Source: Lycium barbarum (Eukaryota > Streptophyta > Magnoliopsida > Solanales > Solanaceae). From it: a stretch of DNA of 64,000 nucleotides. Below the pieces are notes generated by a model. The model searched no databases, was not told the DNA's origin, and saw only the letters and a program-made list of their open reading frames with translations. A program made the position numbers and the translations under genes. The stretch lies in assembly GCF_019175385.1 (NCBI RefSeq), contig NC_083339.1, positions 114,561,601 through 114,625,600 of the forward strand. The letters run 5' to 3'. Below are positions 22,781 to 34,779 of this stretch, one piece after another; the first letter of the stretch is position 1; each line of letters starts with the position of its first letter.

Positions 22781-23323
22781 TGTTAGGATTTAAATCCCAA
22801 ATCCGACCTTTGTAAGCAGGTTCCCAGGAAAGATTGGAGGGTCACAGCTGGACCACTTAAATACCAACCTCCTTAGACAGAACCTACTTACGCCGTGATG
22901 TAAGCGAAGAATAAATAGCACACACAGATTTATAGTGGTTCACCCTCAATGTGAGAGCTACGTCCACGTTGCTGCTGCAGATCTTATTAAAGAAGAAATA
23001 TTACAAGTGTTTACAACACTCAACCTCACAACCCCAATCCCAATTACACTCAAGAATTTTACCACAGAAAATTCTCTCAAAGACCTTCTCTTACTTAGGC
23101 CTTTCACTAAGAGTATTTCTCTTACATTTTTTTTCTCTCTTGGGATGTGTATAGCAAATGATCTTAATGATATCTTACAAATGAACCATAAGCTACCTAT
23201 TTATAGGAATGAATTTCCTATGATGAGGTAAACGCTTACATCACGACTATTATGAGGTAAGCGCTTACATCACGACTATGTGAACAAAAGAATTGACTTG
23301 TTTGGTCAATTCCACACCTAACA
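22781..23323 (-). repeat. Copia 5' LTR
   Basis: This is the upstream LTR of the minus-strand element, near-identical to 18221-18763. It differs at 23232 (A, inside the upstream palindrome) and 23306 (T). Its minus-strand TATA box (CCTATAAATAGG, near 23200-23212) should drive the genomic transcript. Confidence 0.95.
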
Positions 23324-23750
23324 GATTCAACTTTTGTTCTAAATTCCTTTTAAGAACTTATAAGTTAGAGATGAAACCCCTCTGCATAGTGCAAGAATGG
23401 AATGGTCTGTCATTTTTGCAGGATTGTTACTTTGTAACTATCCTTTTTTGCTCACTAGTCATCAATAAAATGAAAAAACAAAATACGATTTGATTAAAAA
23501 AGAAAAGAGAATTAGTTGTGTTTACGCAGCCATGCAGTGAGCACATAGAGAATTGTTCTCGTCGTTTACTAAAGAATATTGTGTACTTGCTGCAACTGGT
23601 GACATATGCTATTTTTTAAACATCAATTTCACTTGGAAAAAACTTGGAAAAAGTATGAAGATTTTGTTAGTGAAAACTTGAAATATACACCTCAGATCTC
23701 TGCTTTACAACCTTTAAGTAGGCATCTGGACATAAATTGCTTGATATTTA
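23324..23750. other. Flank continuing the RNase H remnant's 3' region
   Basis: It rejoins the sequence interrupted at 18220. A possible plus-strand polyadenylation signal, AATAAA, lies near 23465 in ATCAATAAAATG, followed by A-rich sequence. No gene was identified in the remaining bases. Confidence 0.45.
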
Positions 23751-25680
23751 CTCCGCCGTCCCAATTTAGAGTCCGGAACCAAAATGACCCAAAAAAAAAA
23801 TCTTTTGAACAAAAATACCCCAACCTTTAGCGCAGTAATTTACTGCGCTAAAGGACTTAACCGTAACGGCGCGGTTAAGTCCTTCAACGCAGTAAAATAC
23901 TGGGCTAAAGGTACCCATTAAAAAAAAAAAAATCTATAACGCAGTAAAATAATGCGTTATAGAAACGGTAAAAAAAAAAAATTGGCCAACTTTATTTTTT
24001 GCAACACTTAGTGTTTTTTTTCATACTTTGACCAACGATTAGTCGTGTGTCAAGACTCCGAAACGTCAATATTTAATATAGAACCTGATATTTGTTTCTG
24101 CCTACAATAATGCAGGCTCAATACATCAAGGATATGTAAACGTTCGGATCGTCATTTTAGGGGTTGAAAAGGTGCCCGAAGTAAGTTTTGTTTGAAAACT
24201 TTAGTTTTAAGTGTTCTATATACATATACGTCCATTTTTATTTGAAGACTTGTTGTCATTAGTTTAAAGTTTTTTATTTTTAGGGTTTAGATTTAAGTGT
24301 GTTATTTTTAAAGCGTAATTTTATTTCGAATATACGCGATTTTTTACGCTCGGACGTCCGATTTACTCGTTTTTTTTTTTTTTTTTGCAACATATTCGAA
24401 ATAAAGTTACGCATTAAAAAATAACATACTTAAAGGAACACTTAATGTTTTTTTTTTCATAAAAAGATCGCAACATCTTCTTTAATAAATCTTTTCTTTG
24501 CAACACTTAGTATTTTTTCCATACTTTAACCAATGATTAGTCGTGTGTCAAGACTCCGAAACATAAATATTTTATATAGAACCTGATATTTTTTTCTGCG
24601 TACTATAATGTAGGCTCAATACATCATGGATACGTAAACGTTCGGATCATCGTTTTAGGGGTTGAAAAGGCACCCGAAGTAAATTTTGTTTGGAAACTTT
24701 AGGTTTAAGTGTTTTATTTTTTAAGGTTTTGATTTAAGCGTGTTATTTTTTAATCAAGACATAACTTTATTTTGAATATAAATCTAATTCGAAAACATAT
24801 AAGGTGAAAAACTAGTTACGTTGTAAAGTGGTCAAACTTTAGATGGTCATAACTTTGCGCTGGGATGTCCGTTTTTCGTGATTTTTTTTTTTGATATTGC
24901 ATAATTTTTTGCCGAGCCGATTTTTAAAAAAACACTTGTTATCCTATTCAATTTCAATTTCCCCCCAAATTGGCTTGAAGTTTTTAGTTTTCTTTACTTA
25001 TAATATGATGATACGCAATAGATTTCAATGTAAAAATCCCGGGGCAATGTATCTGTGAATGTTAATTTCACTTTTGTGGTTTCAATTTTTCAAAATAAAG
25101 TTGACTAATTTTCTCGACATTTAAAGTTGACTAAAAGACACTTAAATCTAAAGTTTTCAAACAAAACTTACTCGGAGCACCTTTTCAACCCCTAAAATGA
25201 TGATCAGAACGTTTACGTATCCTTGATGCCTGCATTATTATACGCATCTAAAAATATCAGGTTCTATATAAAATATTGACGTTTCGGAGTCTTGACACAC
25301 GACTAATCGTTGGTTAAAGTATGAAAAAAAACACTAAGTGTTGCAAAAAATAAAGTTGGCCATTTTTTTTAACCGTTTCTATAACACATTATTTTAGTGC
25401 GTTATAGATTTTTTTTTTAACTGGGTACCTTTAGCGCAGTATTTTACTGCGTTAAAGGACTTAACCGCGCCGTTACGGTTAAGTCCTTTAGCCTCAGTAA
25501 ATTACTGCGCTAAAGGTACTTTTGTCACCTTTTTTTTGGTTGGGATATTTTGGTTCAAAAGGTTTTTTTTGGGGTCATTTTGGTTCCGAACTCCCCAATT
25601 TATATGGCATCATTTGACTTGAGCGGAGTTTAAGAAAGAAAATGAATTTTTTTGAAATTTGTGGTTCACAACAAGCCTTA
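23751..25680. mobile_element. Stowaway-like MITE split by a later insertion
   Basis: CTCCGCCGTCCCAATTTA (to 23768) continues after the foldback element as TATGGCATCATTTGACTTGA (from 25603). Together they match the MITE at 5955. The far end could not be fixed; similarity fades near 25680. Confidence 0.6.
23769..25593. mobile_element. Foldback MULE-type element, 1.8 kb
   Basis: Long inverted repeats of roughly 400 bp begin GAGTCCGGAACCAAAATGAC at the left and GAGTTCGGAACCAAAATGAC (complement) at the right. They are flanked by a perfect 9-bp duplication, CCCAATTTA, at 23760-23768 and 25594-25602, the length made by Mutator-type transposases. Each arm opens with large palindromes (23824-23854, arms of 15 bp around CTTTAGCGCAGTAA; partner at 25486-25516) and a second one around ACTTAACCG/CGGTTAAGT. 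A block containing TTTTAGGGGTTGAAAAGG occurs twice on the left (about 24152, 24653) and once inverted on the right (about 25177). There is no transposase, so it is non-autonomous. Confidence 0.85.
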
Positions 25681-26700
25681 GATATATGTATGACTATACA
25701 TCATCTCATAAAGTTAAATAGTTTAATTTTTAAATATAGAAAGATAACATTCTTTTGAAGATAAACTAAAAAGGAAAGCGCAGGGGCAGCCCAAGCAACT
25801 GCTTAAGGCTAGGGGTGGGCACAGTTTGGGCCAACCCGAAATCCAAACCATAATCCGAACTTTTTAACTATTTGGTTTGAATATTTGGATTATGGATTGG
25901 ACTTCAGATTTTATTTTTAACATATATGAATTTCGGATTGGATATGGATTTAGTACTATGGATTTTAGGATATCCGAAAATCCAAATATTTTATACCTTT
26001 TATCTAGACCTACATATATCATATGTGCCCAATATTAATAAGTCTAGTTTCTAAAAGTCTAATAGATTAGTACCTAAGGCCCTACCCATTAAAATATTAA
26101 ATTACAATTTTCTGCTAAATCAAATATAATAGGGGTTTCTTACTTCTCAAGTCTCAGAAGTCTCACGTTAGTGTCATCCACGATAGAGTATTTTGTTATT
26201 TTTCCAGATGACTACTTAGATTTTATTTTTTTCTAGGTACTGCTCATATATGTTATTTCGAAAAGAAAAAAACGTGCAGTTTTAAAATGAAAGAGGGGAA
26301 TCGTTGATGAATTGAAAAATCAAATAATATTTTGGATTCTCTCCCAATAGTTACAGAGTGAGTAACCCTCTGTCCCAATTTATACACAATTATTATTATT
26401 ATAGGGGCCCACATTATATTTATTCTTTTATTACCTTTATCTTCTTACTTGTATACATCACTTTTATTTTTACATTTTAACTTTCACTTTGACGTTTCTC
26501 AATTCTCACATTCCAAATCTGCTAAGTTTTTTTATTTTTTTCTCAAGTTTTAGAGCTACATCAAAAGTACTCAAACAGTGAAAATAATACGCAAGTTTCT
26601 CTTTATCAAACTAGATTTGATTGTTTTATATTTTATTGTTCTGCATTTAAATTTTATTATTTTTTCTTCATAGTATATATTGTTTTTTTAGTTATTTCTG
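25681..26700. other. Non-coding stretch, no clear gene
   Basis: AT-rich. 25810-25990 (AGGGGTGGGCACAGTTTGGG, then repeated GGATT/CCAAA words) looks like a worn short element built of GGATATGGATT-type words, but ends and target site were not found. Confidence 0.4.
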
Positions 26701-26711
26701 AGAATTTTAAT

Positions 26712-26945
26712 ATGTCAACTAGAAAGTATGAATTCAAATTTTTAAAACTCAAAAAAGTAAAAAAAATTGAAACTTTAATATACTCTTAGAAAGGAGCCCT
26801 TGATAAATTTTTAATAAACAATAAATATTAAGAATCATTAAATGTGGGAGAATTTATTGTAGATGAACAAATCATTGATATAATTGAGTTGGACAATAAT
26901 AAAATCCAAGAAGAAGAAGTAGTTGGACAAGCAAATGTTTTTTTT
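26712..26945 (+). pseudogene. N-terminal fragment of a hAT-type (TTF zinc finger/ZMYM1-like) transposase
   Basis: From ATG 26712 the frame reads MSTRKYEFKFLKLKKVKKIE, then ETLIYS-stop-KGALDKFLINN, and IIDIIELDNNKIQEEEVVG. This is the Lys-rich start of plant 'zinc finger MYM-type 1-like' hAT transposases. It has in-frame stops and breaks off at a T-run (26939-26951), with no zinc finger or DUF4371 domain following. Recognition rests on this short start only. Confidence 0.45.
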
Positions 26946-27039
26946 TTTTTTACTCCATATAGTTGATTTCCCGCAAAATATTTGAAATCTGACAAGAAAT
27001 AATTGTGCTCAAGCTCTTCAATTGTGTCGCAAGCGGATT

Positions 27040-30000
27040 TTTACCACCCCCGTAAGTAAGCCTAATCTTACAAGGAGAGAACAGTGACTTTCCATACATA
27101 AGCACTCCATATTAGTAAAAAATAGTGGCTTTCTATACATAAGTATTTTCCATATGCAAACACTTTCATATTAGGAGGAATCAGTAGCTTTCCATACGTA
27201 AGTATTTTCCATGTACTAACACTTTCCATACGTACAGACTATGTACTTAGGAAATATACAACCCTTTGAGAATGATACTATTAAATTTTGTAAGGAGGTG
27301 CTAGTATTGCACAGGTTACCCTCACATTCACGTGGAAAGTAGTCACTTCCATTTATAGAATTTAACCACCACATATACTCTTAAACTTTTCATAATTTGA
27401 TTCCAACTAGAACAAGGATTTCTTTGTGTAGTCCATGTAGGAACCATTTTTTTTTTTGGACCACCTTTTGACATCTATAAATACCCACATTCTCACGGTA
27501 GTCGAACGTCAATTTGTGGCATCGTCCAGCTAGTTTGAAGTCATCTCCGTCAGGTAATTTCTTCTCCACTATGAATTTTCGTCACTTTCTTCGCAGCTCT
27601 ACAAGTCTATGGTAGCAAAATTCATATCTTGATGTAGGAACGTCGAAATCATGATCCATTTGATGTTTTGGAAACTAGACTCGTAGAGCTACATCTTCCG
27701 CGGAAACCACTACCAAATTTCTTATATTTGCTCAGATATTGATCGAGAATATGACTTTGAATTCGGATTCGCTGGTTTATCTATTTCGCGCGTCCTAACG
27801 AAAAAGTCTTATATCTTGACTTAGGAACATCAGAATCACGGACGGTTTGTGGCGTCGGGAAGAAGACTTGTAGGGCTACGTCATATATCAGAACCATATT
27901 CAGACGGTTTCTATATTCCCTCAGGCATATTTTTCTTTTTTCAGCTTTCGAAATCTGATTTCCTGCTTTCTTGGCTTTGGACATGGTCTACGAGTCTTAC
28001 CTTCTCTTTTTGATTTCTTTTATAGGTTGTCGGACACATCTGTACGGTTTTAACTTCCTGCAAATATTATGCCCTTTTGTGACCGCAATACGCCACGTCC
28101 TCATCTAGAGAAAATGAGCTACAAACGAAATCTGAACGCCAAAGTCCTTTCCTTGGAGGTTCAACCTCTAGTGATCGGCGCCTTCTTACTTGATAGAGAG
28201 TTATCTGTCGAATCGCTTCATCTTCCTGAATGGTAAAAAAGGAGACCAAAGACATCATGAGCAACTTCTCAGGCAAGGCCATTATTATGGATGTCCATCT
28301 GTTGAAGTCCGCAATTCATTGAGAAATCGTGTCTACCGAATCTTCTCACCCCAAAGGATGTTTCAGCAATTGGAGTGTTCCGCCTTCTGTATTTGGTGAA
28401 GTTCGCTACTTGAGTTCTTCATAACAGATCCAATGCACATGCTGAAGACGGCATAGCAATAGTGGCAGAGAGATTGATATTCACGATCGGACTATTGGCC
28501 ACAAGATGAAGCTTCATGATATTGGGGTCGTATTCACCAGGCAAACTAGATTGTCGTACTTCAATCCATATCTATCATACCAAATTGAAGCGTCGTGCCG
28601 ATGGAACTGATCTGTATAGAACCAAGAAGCTTCGTGCAGTTGGCATCGTGAGTGTCGATTCGTATAGAGTCAAGAAGCTTCGTGCAGTTAGCACCATAGG
28701 CTCCATCGTCCCTTTTTTATTTTCAGGTTTATGAGGGAGTGCAAATAGTCTTGATATCATACCAAGAAGATGCAAGAGATGCTCGTTCGCTTGGCGAGGA
28801 ACCACTTTGCGCGTCTCCTCTTGTTGGCTCGACGAGAAAGAGGCCTGGAGTGACCATATTACATCTTTGGAGAGTGAGCAACCGTATTCCATAATTGGAG
28901 ACACATTGACCATATTCCATCATTGGCGGCACATCGACCGTATTTCATCATTGAAGACACATGACGCGTCGACCGTATTCCATCTTTGGCGAGTGAGCAT
29001 GTTATGTATCTCATCCCAGCGTCTCTGCTGGAAAGAAGTTTGGAGCAACCACAATCCATCCTTGGCGAGCGAGGATATGGCACAAAAATATGATGAGAAA
29101 GAGGCTTGGCGTAGTCCTTCCCAACTTCAGCGAGCAACTATTTGGCGCATCTCCGCAAAAATATTTATTTCTTGATGTAGGAGCGATGAAATCACAGGCT
29201 GTTCTAAAGAATCAGAACTCGAAGATCCGCAACATATCAAAAACTTACAACAAAATTCCTTTAGGATCAGCCAGACTGATTTTTTTATATATGCCACACT
29301 AATTTTCCAGATTCACACGCTATGTCAGAAAAATTCATATCCCTAGTTAGAAGTGTTCAAATTTTGAGATGTTTGATCGCACAGAATCGTAACTCTAAAA
29401 TATGCAACGTATCCAAAATTCACAAAACAATTTGCTCTGGATTGACGGGAATTAATTTTTTAATGTGACTACACATCAGAAATACCGATTTCACAGCTTT
29501 GTGCACCTTCGCCAAAATGTCCATATCTTGAGATCGGAGTGTCGAAACAGTAATCCATTTGATTCTGCATAATCCGAATTAATACCACTGCAACCTATCT
29601 GAAATTCGCAACAAAAATTGTTCTGGACTGACTGGAATTAATTTTTTCAATTTGACTACATGTCGTGAATGCCGATTTCACAGCTTTGTGCACTCTCGCC
29701 GAATAATTCATACCCGGAGCTTGGAGCGTCTGAATTGCAAGCCGTCTACCCCATTGGAAACTAAACTTAGAGATCTGCAATTTATATAAATCTCGTGGTA
29801 GAAGTCCTTGCATATTTTCCACAATAATTTCTTAAATTTGGTCCAGACGTCTGCCGTATTGCTTACTTTTCAGCTTTGTGCACTTGTTCCGTAAAATTCA
29901 TAACTTGAGCTTGGAGATTTCGAATTATGCACCGCTTGATCCTCTGAAGCTCAAACTACAATTATGCGGATGATGGAGACATAATTCATGTTAGATTCGA

Positions 30001-30500
30001 CTTCACAAACTTGTTTTAATGATGTCACGAAATAACGCACACTTGATAAAGGCACTTAAGACGAGTTGATCACAATCGTTGGCTTCAATTGCTTTCACCC
30101 TAGTTTCTTTGTGTAGAATGATGTACATATGGTTTCATCATTTTTTTTATTTAAATCATTGATGTACCAAAATCCATCGGAATTAAGGCAATAAAATATC
30201 TTTTACACTTCGATGCAACTTGTTTCTTTTCTTTTGCAATGTATGTCTTTGTATTTGATAGAATTAATGTGATGCCCCCAACTTTAATTTTGGTGACCAC
30301 ATCATGTCATGCCTTCTTTTTGTTAAACTTATGCGACTGAACTTATAATTTAACTCTAAGCGTCTACGTACCTCGGTGAAGAGGATCATGTCATAACGTA
30401 GTTCCGAAAGAGTGAGTTTTTTTTTATGTCCTCACTTTTTTCCAGGTTGCCTCATTGAGGTTTTCAACCTAGTGGACTTTTTTTTTGTTGCGCCATACAC
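27040..30500. repeat. Diverged repeat tract, retroelement-like spacer
   Basis: No coding frame was recognised. A unit of about 150-190 bp recurs at about 27610, 27800, 29165, 29325, 29510, 29690 and 29880: AAATTCATATCTTGA..GGAG.GTCGAAAT, then GAAACTAGACTCG, then GATCTGCAAC. A second type at 28860-29130 repeats CGTATTCCATC with TTGGCGAGTGAGCA. A third, at 28600-28710, repeats CAAGAAGCTTCGTGCAGTT. 27040-27240 repeats TTTCCATACATAAG. A plus-strand TATA-like CTATAAATACCC lies at 27476. Similar tracts are common in the non-coding internal regions of large gypsy elements, and it adjoins the gag remnant. Confidence 0.5.
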
Positions 30501-30534
30501 AGTTTAAACTCAGGTAGGCCAGGAGCATTCAAGT

Positions 30535-31255
30535 TGAAGATGGAGCTTTTGTAACTTCAAGACTCTGCTAAATTTTGAAAAGCATTGTAACTTGAGAATT
30601 TAGCTCAAATTTGAAATAGCTTTGCGACTTGAAGATTTGGCTCTAATTGGAAAATCTTTGCAACTTGAAGATTCAGCTCAAATTTTAAAAAAGCTTTGCA
30701 ACTTGATGATTCGACTCAAATTTAAAAAAAGCTTTGCAACTTGAAGATTCGGCTCGTATTTGAAGAGCTTCGCAACTTGAAGATTCGACTCGTATTTGAA
30801 GAGCTCGGTGACTTGAACATTTACTCGAATTTGAGGGGCTTCGTGACTTGAAGATTTACTCGAATTTGAAAAGCTTTGAAAATTAAAGACTTTGCTTAAA
30901 TTTGAGGAGCGTCACAACTTGTAGATTTAGCTCGAATTCAAGCAGCTTCTTGATATGAAGATTTAGCTCGAATTTTAACAAAATCTTCTCGACTTGCAGA
31001 TTTTGCTCGAATATGATGAGCTCCGTGACATGCAGTTTAGGTCAGCGTGTCAAGGAGCATTTCAACTTGCAGATTTTGCTCAAATTTGATGAGCTTTGTG
31101 ACATGCAGTTTAGGCTCGTGTGTCATGGAGCATCTCAACTTGCAGATTTAGGCTTGTGCGTCGAGAAGCGTTTCAACTTGCAGTTTAGGCTCTTGCGTCG
31201 ATGAGCATTTCAACTTGCAGTTTAGGCTCTTGTGTCAAGGAGCGTTGTAACATAT
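30535..31255. repeat. ~48-bp minisatellite
   Basis: About 14 or 15 diverged units of the form AACTTGAAGATT(C/T)GGCTC, then a variable AATTTGAA-AGCTTTG segment. In the last third the unit drifts to AACTTGCAGTTTAGGCTC with TGTGTC(A/G)AGGAGC. The array ends just downstream of the gag stop on the minus strand, so it occupies part of the internal region of the gypsy element. The gradual drift from one end to the other suggests stepwise unequal exchange. Confidence 0.8.
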
Positions 31256-31282
31256 ATGAACTCTTCTATTTCATATTCGGAT

Positions 31283-32638
31283 TCAAACTTGCCCCCCACT
31301 ATAGAAGTCTTCTATATCTTCATCTTCGTGAGGTTCATGGACAGAAAACCATTGATCTCCACTTGTATCGATGCTTAATTCCATATCATGTGCACGGGTT
31401 GCCAACTCTTCAAATGTCTTGGGCTTTATTCCTTGCAATATGTAATGAAGACCCCAATGCATACCTTGGATGCAAATTTCGATCACAGAAGTTTCACTAA
31501 GACGATCTTTGCAATTAAGGCTCAAGCTCTTCCATCGATTGATGAAGTCAACAACTTGCTCACCATCTCTTTGGCGGGCATTTGTAAGCTCTATCATGCT
31601 TACAACACGCCTCGTGCTGTAGAAGCGGTTGAGGAATTCTTGCTCTAGTTGCTCCCACTTATCAATGGAATTAGGTTCGAGGTATATGTACCAATCGAAT
31701 GCATTCACTTTGAGGGATCGAACGAATTGTTTGACGAGATAATCATCATATGTTCCAGCATTGTTGCAAGTTTCAACAAAGTGTGTTATGTGTTGTTTTG
31801 GATTTCCCTTTCTGTCGAATTGCTGCAACTTAGGAGGTTGATAGCCAACAAACATCTTCAAGTTATCAATCCTTTATGTATAAGGCTTTGCATATGTAAG
31901 AGAAGATTTGGATGCGGACTCATATTTATGTTGGACAGCCTCCATGATGAAGTCCTTCAATTGGCCAACAGGAATCAGACCTTCGGCGGAGACTTGAACC
32001 TTCTTGATCATTGTTTCTTGTTTTGCGGAGGACTCTCCTTCCTCTTGTGTTTCATGAAACTTCACAGATGCTTGGGTAGATTCTCCTTCGGCCATGCTTT
32101 CCAATTTATTTATTAACTTGGTGATTTTAGCATCTTGATCTTTAACGTACTTTGATAGGCCTTCAACTGCTTTGGTCAAATTTTCAAGTTGTTCTTCTAT
32201 GGTTGAAGCATTAGTCATCATCGCATGCATCACCATTGTAGATGATGGAGAATAACATGGATTTTCGGGAACATGGGATGCAAAGATATTATGCGGAGTA
32301 GATCCAGTGCTTAAGACATAATCATCAGCTTGCGTGAAGGATTTTTTGGACTTAGATAAACTATGTTGGGCAAGAACCCTCTCGACCATTTTGGCGACAT
32401 CTTCCCCTTCTTCAGCAGTGTTTGTGGGAGAACTCACGCCTTTTGATGATGAACCAAAGACAACAGCAGATTCAGATTGCGCTTGCGGAGCTCGTTGTCC
32501 TAGCAGTTTGGCTTGGTTCCTTGTGACGGGTCCCATGCTCCCCTCCGTGACATCTAGGATGTTTTCCACCGCAACAGAGAATTTGGATTTGATAGTTTTT
32601 GCGGATACGGATTTCGAATTGACCTTCTTGGAAGCCAT
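31283..32638 (-). pseudogene. Ty3/gypsy gag, one nonsense codon
   Basis: The frame starts at ATG 32638 ([14 protein letters not shown]). The N-terminal part carries [13 protein letters not shown] and a Glu/Lys-rich coiled-coil-like stretch ([20 protein letters not shown]). After an in-frame TAA at 31871-31873 (KPYT-stop-RIDNL) comes a retrotransposon gag domain with [51 protein letters not shown] and [10 protein letters not shown]. It stops after [12 protein letters not shown]. No protease or reverse transcriptase follows, so pol has been lost and replaced by the minisatellite. Confidence 0.85.
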
Positions 32639-32686
32639 CTTGGTATTTTTGAAGTTCGATGAGAAAAGAGATGAGAGGTAAAGATT

Positions 32687-32706
32687 GTCCCACTGGGCGT
32701 GCCAAA
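32687..32706 (-). other. Gypsy primer binding site
   Basis: Minus strand TTGGCACGCCCAGTGGGAC starts a few bases inside the LTR. Its TGG start and position fit a tRNA-primed PBS. I did not assign the tRNA. Confidence 0.7.
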
Positions 32707-32709
32707 TTT

Positions 32710-33470
32710 GTAACGACTAATCTTTCATTCCTGAAAATAATAATCAAGACAAGAAAAATAGCGACAAAGAATAATATTTGATTTCAAGAATTTGTGCGGG
32801 GGTTACAATCTTTATGAAATCTTAAATAAAAAAGATGTAATCCTCTGATTCTTCTCCTCACGATACGACTGTCAATCAAGGGCTTTGCTTGTTCTTGAAT
32901 GGATGGATTACTTGTCGTTGAGATTTCACTACGAATGCGGAGCCAAGCTTTAATCACAAACGTAGAGGTATGGAAACTTGCGGCTCACCACTTGGAGGAA
33001 GACTTCTTAGTATGCGGAAAACTTGCGGCTGAGAGCTTCTCTATGTCCTTTTTTTTTTTTTGATGCCTTTTGGCCTTATGAAGACCCCTATTTATAGTTG
33101 TAGTGGAGAGCTAGGATATGTATATGATTAGTTGAGCCATGTCATTTGAACACTTGACGACATTTGATTGGTTCTTCTATTGACTTGGCATGCTGCATCA
33201 CTTATGCACGTGACATGATTTTATTGGTCCTTGACCTGACTTGGCGCGCCACGTTATTTGACACGTGGCATGGACCTTGGGCTAATAGAGCGGGCTTATC
33301 ATGTGAAGTCTGACAAGATAGACTAACCCAATTGAATTGGTCTTTCAATTAAATCCATACATGTTGGACTTAAGCAATAAAAATATTTGTTTGGACCAAC
33401 ACATCTCGAATTTAGAATATGATCCAAATTAATTTGTGGATTTAAATCCGACTAAATTTCAGTGTCTACA
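32710..33470 (-). repeat. LTR of the gag-bearing gypsy element (5' LTR)
   Basis: On the minus strand it begins TGTAGACACTGAAATTTAG at 33470 and ends GATTAGTCGTTACA at 32710, 761 bp with TG..CA ends. A minus-strand TATA box (CTATAAATAGGGG) lies near 33086-33098. The partner 3' LTR was not found to the left within the window, so the element is truncated or its 3' part has been replaced. Confidence 0.75.
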
Positions 33471-34248
33471 TACATAATAAACGCAAATACTTATTTGAAA
33501 TAATCTACAAATATTTGAAACTAATAAATTTATAATCAAAATATTATAATCCCAATAAGATACAGGTCAGGATTCGCATCTCAATTAGCGGACAAGAAAC
33601 AATTGTACTCCCTTCGTCCGTGTCATACTTTTCTACTATTTAGAAGAGTGAGTTTTACTCACTCTTCGTCGTCCGTCACGGGCCCTCCATAAATAAAAAA
33701 AAGAATTCTGGGCCCCTCCCATAAATAAAATAAAAAAAAATCCCCCCCCCCTCCCAAATATTAAACAGGCCCACAAAAATAAAAAATAAAAAATTGTAAA
33801 AAAAATAAAAATTTTGGGCCCCCCATAAAAAGTAGAACCCATCACGTTCAAACTCACGGAAAAAAAAGTGAACTCCATATTAACAAAATCAAGCAATATT
33901 AAAAAAAAAAAAAGTGAATCCCGTATTAAGAAAATAAACAATGTTAAAAAAAATTGTGGGCCCCATATTAAACACCATGCGTATCCGTAGCAAACACTAA
34001 CATAATAAAGTTTTAAATACGGAGCACAAGCTACAATGTTATATTAATGGTGTTTTGAACATAGTATCCCGTATTGACAAAATCAAGCAATATGTAAAAA
34101 AAAAAAAAAAAGTTAATCCCATATTAAAAAAAATAAACAATGTCAAAAAAAAAAAAAAAAGTTCAGACTTTGTATTCTTAGCAAACACTAATATAATAAA
34201 GTTTTAGATACGGAACACAAATTACAATGTTATATCAATCGTGTTTTG

Positions 34249-34249
<1 letters not shown>

Positions 34250-34339
<90 letters not shown>
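34250..34339. repeat. Compound (CA)n(TA)n microsatellite
   Basis: About 15 CA units run directly into about 30 TA units. The same position in the other two copies of the Helitron 3'-subterminal block has only CATAGTAT, so the expansion arose in this copy. Confidence 0.9.
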
Positions 34340-34342
<3 letters not shown>

Positions 34343-34779
34343 GCATAAAAATAGTGCAAACTAATAATGTTCAAAAGGGGTGGGCCCCATACTAAATAAC
34401 ACCGAGCAATAAAAAAAAAAAGTGAAACTCACCACATCTAAACTCACGGAAAAAAAAAGTAGACCCCATATTAATAGAATCAAGCAATATTAAAAAAAAA
34501 AAGGTGAATCCAATAAAAAAAAAACTATATAAAGCATGGGTTTAGACCCATGCTTCATCGTCCGTTGCCCCTTCAAACAAAAAAAGGGTGGGCCCCATAA
34601 TAAATAACATCGAGCAATAAAAAAAAAGGAAGAAAAAAAAGTGGAACTCACCACATCCAAACTCACGGAAAAAAAAAGTGGACCCCATATTAATAGAATC
34701 AAGCAATATTAAAAAAAAAGGTGAATCCCATATTAATAAAACAAACAATGTTAAAAACAAATGCTTAGAAAATTAAACA

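Larger units (their letters stand above)
18221..23323 (-). mobile_element. Young Ty1/copia LTR retrotransposon
   Basis: A complete 5.1-kb element on the minus strand. It has 543-bp LTRs (18221-18763 and 22781-23323) that begin TGTTAG and end CTAACA and differ at only two positions by eye. The 5-bp target duplication GATTC (18216-18220, 23324-23328) is perfect. PBS, polypurine tract and a single gag-pol frame are present, with one nonsense codon. LTR identity near 99.6% implies a recent insertion, well under a million years at usual plant rates. Confidence 0.97.
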
